From: Magnolia sinica
Lineage: Eukaryota; Streptophyta; Magnoliopsida; Magnoliales; Magnoliaceae
Direction of reading: 5' to 3'
Length of the DNA stretch: 64,000 nt
NCBI RefSeq assembly: GCF_029962835.1
Contig: NC_080582.1
Coordinates: 14,144,032-14,208,031, forward strand
The position numbers and the translations under genes are program-made. Below the pieces are notes generated by a model that saw nothing but the letters and a program-made list of their open reading frames with translations, did no database searches and had not been told where the DNA came from. The stretch's first letter is position 1. The number at the start of each line of letters is the position of its first letter. This document shows positions 60,358 through 64,000 of this stretch, piece by piece.

Positions 60358-60802
60358 ACTGGTGCTCCGTGGACTTCAAACATGATGTATGTGTATCATC
60401 CATGCCGTCTAATTCATTTTAGAGACAATTTTATGATAAGAATCCAAAACTGAAGTGGATCAAAATCTCAAATGGACCACACAGCGTTGATTGAACTCTT
60501 ACCATTAAAAACTTCCTGGAGCTACAACAATTTTGGATCAAGCTAATATTTGTTTTTTTCCTTCATCCAGGTCCGTATGAACTAATCTACATGCCGTGTG
60601 ACCTAATCCACAGGTTAGATGTCAAATAAACGTTACAGTGGGCCTAAGAGGTTTTTAATGATAGACGTTCAATCATTATTGTTTTCCCATGGTGTGGTCC
60701 ACCTGAGATTCTAGTCAATCTCAATTATAAGAAAATTAATTAAAACGACGTGTAAAAATGAATGGACGGTGTTGATAAAACACATAGATCATGGTGGGCC
60801 CA
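60358..60802. repeat. Family-A inverted-repeat element
   Basis: The left end CATGATGTATGTGTATCATC, CATGCCGTC is matched by the right end AAATGAATGGACGGTGTTGA, TAAAACACATAGATCATGGT GGGCCC. Confidence 0.6.
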
Positions 60803-61559
60803 CATAACATCACGACCAACCACCTGGCAACGTCACTAGCGAAACCGCATCACGCGCGACTCACGCTACATATCTTCCTTTCTTCTTCTTCTTTTTTTAA
60901 AAAAAAAAAAAAAACAAAACCTAAAATCTCACCGAAGAGAAAATGCGGCCAAAGAAAGGGGGTTTTTGGAGGAGGATTGTTGCCGAAGAAAGGAGGATTT
61001 TCTTACCTGTAAATCCGGCGCTGTCGATCGGCATTCTTCCGATGTTGATCGAGGTGATCTTCGGAGCTCCAATTTCCGATCAATAAGTAAGAGATCTTCC
61101 CCGTTCCGATATTTTTTCCGATTTTTTGAAAGAGGGGTTTTCTTACCTATTTATTGGATTTTTGATCGGCGATAATCCAAGATTTTCGCCGATAACTCCG
61201 ATATTTCGCTGATATCGCCGATATTTCACCGATAATCCGAAGAGAAACAAAAAAATGGGGTTTCGGTGTCACTGGGCCAGCGACACCGATATTATCAGCG
61301 ATAATATCGAGATTTCATCGACAACTCAAACACTGATCTCAAGAACTGTAAAAAAATGCCGGCCCCGCTAATTCCATGTCTATTGTATAAAGCTATGGTG
61401 CAGGCTCCGTATGGTGTTAAGATGGCAGTCAAAATTCAGATCTTGTCCTTCGATTCATCCACCACCAGTTTTCCCTTCAAAGTAATCTTCACTTCTACTG
61501 GCAAGGTGCATCGAGATTACTCATTCAGAAGTCCCGTAGTTGTTTGTGCTGTCAAATAA

Positions 61560-62340
61560 TCCTACGCAGACATGTAGAACTGTCTGGAAATTAGGCTACA
61601 TTAAATAATTAGAAATAATGATATGTCATATCAAGCCTGCATCAGCCATTTCAAAAAATGGAAATGGTTCTTTGGATAGGACTAGATCTCCGACATTTTC
61701 CTAATAATTTGTGTATCTACTAACAAACATAAAGATGTACAGTTTACTAAAGTAATATACAAATTCAAGAGCATAATACAGGCCAAGACAACAAGGGCTG
61801 GAAATAGCCACAAAAGAATAATATTAATCATTGAGGGAGACAAAACTGGAGGTATATGAGTCATGCATAAGGCAGGCACTCAAATCAGTGTAGAAGGAAC
61901 ATCCCTAAAATTTCTTCTTTTTTTTTTCCTCAATGCAGGTTTACTTGGCAAGTCATAGAAGGAAATTTCAGATGCAATAAGCTCTTCAAATCCATAATGA
62001 AAGCATCAAGAAGGGGCTCGTTCAGATGAACATCTGATAAGGAAAATTGCCACCTCTAATGTGATCGTAAACATATCATTTTCTATCATGTGAAGGGACG
62101 GAATTCCATTGGTTCCACTGGATTATCGGGGGTGCCAAACACACCGCAGAATCCAACATGTGATTACACAGGTATTATGTTCATGGTTTTAGCATGATAA
62201 CCAGGCCATCCAAACAAGTTATATATAACTGAAGGACAAGGAAAGAGTTCATCCTGTTACCTTAATCAGCAGGTGAAGTTGCCATTCTTCACATCAACAC
62301 ACCCCCAAAAAATATCAATCCACCAAACATCACAGGAAAA
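61560..62340. other. Intergenic between subtilase remnant and PPR gene
   Basis: No gene is supported. The 65-aa minus-strand frame at 61682-61879 is hydrophobic but has no recognisable family or repeat, and is treated as chance. Confidence 0.5.
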
Positions 62341-63714
62341 TCAAGACTTCATTATTTTGGCACATTCCCTTCTGATCATACCCCCCAAACCAAAGCCTGC
62401 ATCAATAATCTTTGTCTCGCGTTTCCAATCTCCGTTCCCAAACATACAAACAATCTCCTCCACTTCCATTCCATCCTCGTCACAAATCCTCGGCACAATC
62501 AACACCCATGTATCCAGATGTGGGGCCACACCATGCCTCAGCATCTCCGAAAGCACGTGGCAAGCTTCTTCGATCTTACCCACATTGCAAAAGCCTTTAA
62601 CAAGCTTATGAAAAGCTGAGAAGTGCGGCGACAAGCCTCTCACAGTCATCACCTCCATATAACCCCTCGCCTCGTCGAGCATCCCATGCTCACACAATCC
62701 ATTCACCAGTGTCCAAAAAGACACTAAATTTGGAATGCACCCATTCGACGGCATTTCTTCAAGAACCTTGCATGCATCAAGCGGGCGACCCTCCCTACAA
62801 AAACCCAAAATCACCGTATTATAATGGATGATATCTGGGTTGCATCCTTTCACCTTCATCCTACAAAGGAGCTTATACGCCTCTCTCAACTTCTTCTTCC
62901 TACACAAGCTATTCAACAGCGTCGTGTAGCTCAGTGCATCTGGGACAAAACCCTTATTGAGCATATCTTCAAGCAGGTCAGAAGCAGTATTCACCTGGCT
63001 CTTACGGCAGAGCCCCTGCATCAGAATCCGGTACGATTCCACATCAGGGACAAGGTCATGCTTGTGCATTTGATTGAACAGGGAGTAGGCGACGCTCAAT
63101 CTGCCGTTGAAGCAGAGAGCATGCATGAGGATGTTGTAGGACCTGGTGTTGATGGCGATCCCGTGGCGGGCCGCGGACTTGAAGAGGGAGAGAGCAGCAG
63201 GGAGGAGTTGGGGGCGTTCGGCGAGGACGAGGAGGAGGCGATTAAAGTGTTTGGCGTGGGGATTGCAGTTGAAATCATGGAGCATGGAATCGAATATCTA
63301 AAGGGATTTGGAGCGGAGGCCAGCGTCAGCGTAGATCTGGAAAAGGGCGGACAATAGGCCTGGGGCGACGGAGGGCAGGCGTTGGGAGCGGAGCGAGCGA
63401 AGGAGAGAATCAGAGAGAGAGAAATGGCGGGAGCGGGCGAGCTTGAGGATTAGGGTGTGGTAGGAAGGGTAGGAATGGCGGAAATTCGGTTGGAGGGAGG
63501 CGAGATCGAAGATTTCCTTGGCAAGGAGCGGGTCGGATTGGGCAGCGATGAGCTTTTGGATGCGGGCAGCGGACCCGATAGGGGATTGGAGAGGGAGGTG
63601 GGTTTGTTGTGGTTGTTGTTGGGAAGAGGAAGATAAGGATTTGAGAGAGGAGAGAAGGGTGATGGGGAGGAACGGGTATAGAGTTTTGCATGGAGTGAAA
63701 AATGGCGGAGGCAT
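62341..63714 (-). pseudogene. P-class pentatricopeptide repeat protein, one in-frame stop
   Basis: PPR proteins bind organellar RNA. The frame starts at 63714 (MPPPFFTPCKTLYPFLPITL), with a Ser/Leu-rich, acid-poor N-terminus that fits an organelle targeting peptide. It runs in one frame to TGA at 62341, 457 residue positions long. It holds at least six clear 35-residue PPR motifs, beginning SYNILMHALCFNGRLSVAYS, SYRILMQGLCRKSQVNTASD, SYTTLLNSLCRKKKLREAYK, HYNTVILGFCREGRPLDACK, SFWTLVNGLCEHGMLDEARG and AFHKLVKGFCNVGKIEEACH, with weaker ones before. No DYW or E domain follows, so it is P-class. A single TAG at 63298-63300, between AGLRSKSL and IFDSMLHDFN, breaks an otherwise clean frame; a CAG (Gln) one base away would fit. 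No introns are seen, as is normal for PPR genes. It may be a recent pseudogene, a sequencing error, or a shorter gene starting at the Met at 63285. Confidence 0.85.
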
Positions 63715-63878
63715 TTCTATTTCTTTTTCTTTTTTTTCTCTATAATGAAGGAAGAAGGGGTGTGGTGACAGGTGAGTGGGCGTGACTGATAGCTCCCGGC
63801 GAGGAAGGATGCGGATTAGATACTGACTGTTTCCGTAGCCAATCTAGCTACTGAAGCGACGGCACCAGTTTTTGTAGG
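63715..63878. other. 5' flank of the PPR gene
   Basis: This is the promoter-side sequence of the minus-strand PPR gene. It has a poly-pyrimidine tract (63720-63740 on the plus strand), but no clear TATA box was identified. Confidence 0.4.
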
Positions 63879-64000
63879 CCCACTATGATGTATGTATTGT
63901 ATCCACACCGTCCATCCATTTGCCGAGATCCTTTTATGTTGTGAATTAAAAAACGAAACATATCCAAAACTCAAGTGAACCCCACTATAGAAAACAGTGG
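63879..64000. repeat. Family-A element, cut by the window edge
   Basis: GGCCCACTATGATGTATGTA then TTGTATCCACACCGTCCATC begins a unit whose right end lies beyond the window. Confidence 0.65.

Larger units (their letters stand above)
58219..61335. mobile_element. 3.1-kb hAT-type element with 8-bp TSD in a subtilase exon
   Basis: The ends are CAGTGTTCGAGTTGTC and, inverted, CAGTGTTTGAGTTGTC. The 8-bp duplication ATCTCAAG flanks it at 58211-58218 and 61336-61343. Just inside both ends are CGATAATATC-type repeats (58265-58310 and 61170-61320). Protein homology of the subtilase continues on both sides, which confirms the insertion. No transposase frame was found. Most of the interior (58679-60802) is a string of family-A units with a SINE, so it is non-autonomous or was filled by later insertions. 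Confidence 0.88.
54340..61559 (+). pseudogene. Subtilisin-like serine protease (subtilase), broken
   Basis: Plant subtilases are secreted serine proteases. Piece 1 (54340-54592): PLFPYVEHNEIVIGSFRAVV, ARNEGPSSQTVENTAPWILT, TTINRAFPTAIH, around the catalytic-Asn block. Piece 2 (about 55150-55665): EDDFPYFPV, GKVILCFSPSYE, RVGVILACGQDNMLEACKI, then out of frame RSPVVKLSSANTVFRKVAF. Piece 3 (57635-58218, acceptor CTCTGGCAG): PDISAPGVNILAAYPPS, LSRTSMACLHVAE with the catalytic Ser kept in TSMA, stop (57791), AEDGTCNPADLFDISGGLVN, GLIYDMSIGNNI, stop, LDLNLPSISIPNLKTTMTIS. Piece 4 (61336-61559), after the hAT element: ANSM, MVQAPYGVKMAVKIQILSFD, PFKVIFTSTGKVHRDYSFRS and VVVCAVK with a stop. The N-terminal part with the catalytic Asp and His was not found. 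Many stops and shifts show it is dead. Confidence 0.88.

Noticed and set aside
62824-63357. 177-aa plus-strand frame
   Set aside because: It is the complement of the PPR gene; the minus-strand frame has clear PPR repeats.
1-64000. tRNA or rRNA genes
   Set aside because: No cloverleaf-compatible A-box and B-box pair at tRNA spacing, apart from the SINE, and no rRNA sequence was recognised; a dedicated scan could still find one.

Overview
This window looks like repeat-rich intergenic DNA from a flowering plant nuclear genome. The signs are intron-containing gene fragments of plant families (subtilase, strictosidine synthase-like, O-fucosyltransferase, RPN1, MAP kinase), a P-class PPR gene, plant Ty3 (Tat-type) and Ty1 (Tork-type) retrotransposons, CACTA, hAT and Tourist-like DNA elements, LINEs and a tRNA-type SINE. 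A very abundant repeat built on the motif CCACCATGATGTATGTGT with CACACCGTCCATCC suggests a magnoliid-type genome, but that is recollection and not proof. No rRNA, tRNA, CRISPR or bacterial operon structure was seen.

Layout. 1-4165: AT-rich intergenic DNA with family-A repeats, a CT microsatellite and a small minisatellite. 4166-8213: a 4-kb element, probably a solo LTR, with a perfect 5-bp target duplication. 8880-9170: two correctly spaced exons of a broken O-fucosyltransferase gene. 10911-17960: a 7-kb array of degenerate telomere-like hexamers (CCTAAA) with a roughly 236-bp higher-order period. It is interrupted by an 840-bp island that carries a MAP-kinase exon fragment. 18520-19017: one end of a CACTA transposon. 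19018-25276: a 5'-truncated Tat-lineage Ty3/gypsy element with RT, RNase H, a second RNase H, integrase, an antisense coiled-coil ORF and a 648-bp 3' LTR.

25277-40700: intergenic DNA with one copy of a segmental duplication (26264-27700), two broken copies of an RPN1 (26S proteasome subunit) gene fragment, LINE pieces (one with clear target duplications), and two possible exons of an unrecognised gene. 40695-47344: a strictosidine synthase-like pseudogene on the minus strand. Its intron holds a complete but decayed Ty1/copia element with two LTRs and a 5-bp target duplication. 47400-51850: dense family-A repeats. 51886-53700: the second copy of the segmental duplication, carrying a 497-bp hAT-type insertion that is absent from the first copy.

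54340-61559: a subtilisin-like protease pseudogene. Its last exon is split by a 3.1-kb hAT-type element (58219-61335) with an 8-bp target duplication, itself filled with family-A repeats and a SINE. 62341-63714: the only near-intact protein gene, a P-class PPR protein on the minus strand, broken by one in-frame stop codon.

I saw no convincing new multi-gene system. The parts most worth following are the family-A inverted-repeat elements, the telomere-like higher-order array, the antisense ORF in the Tat element and the single-stop PPR gene.
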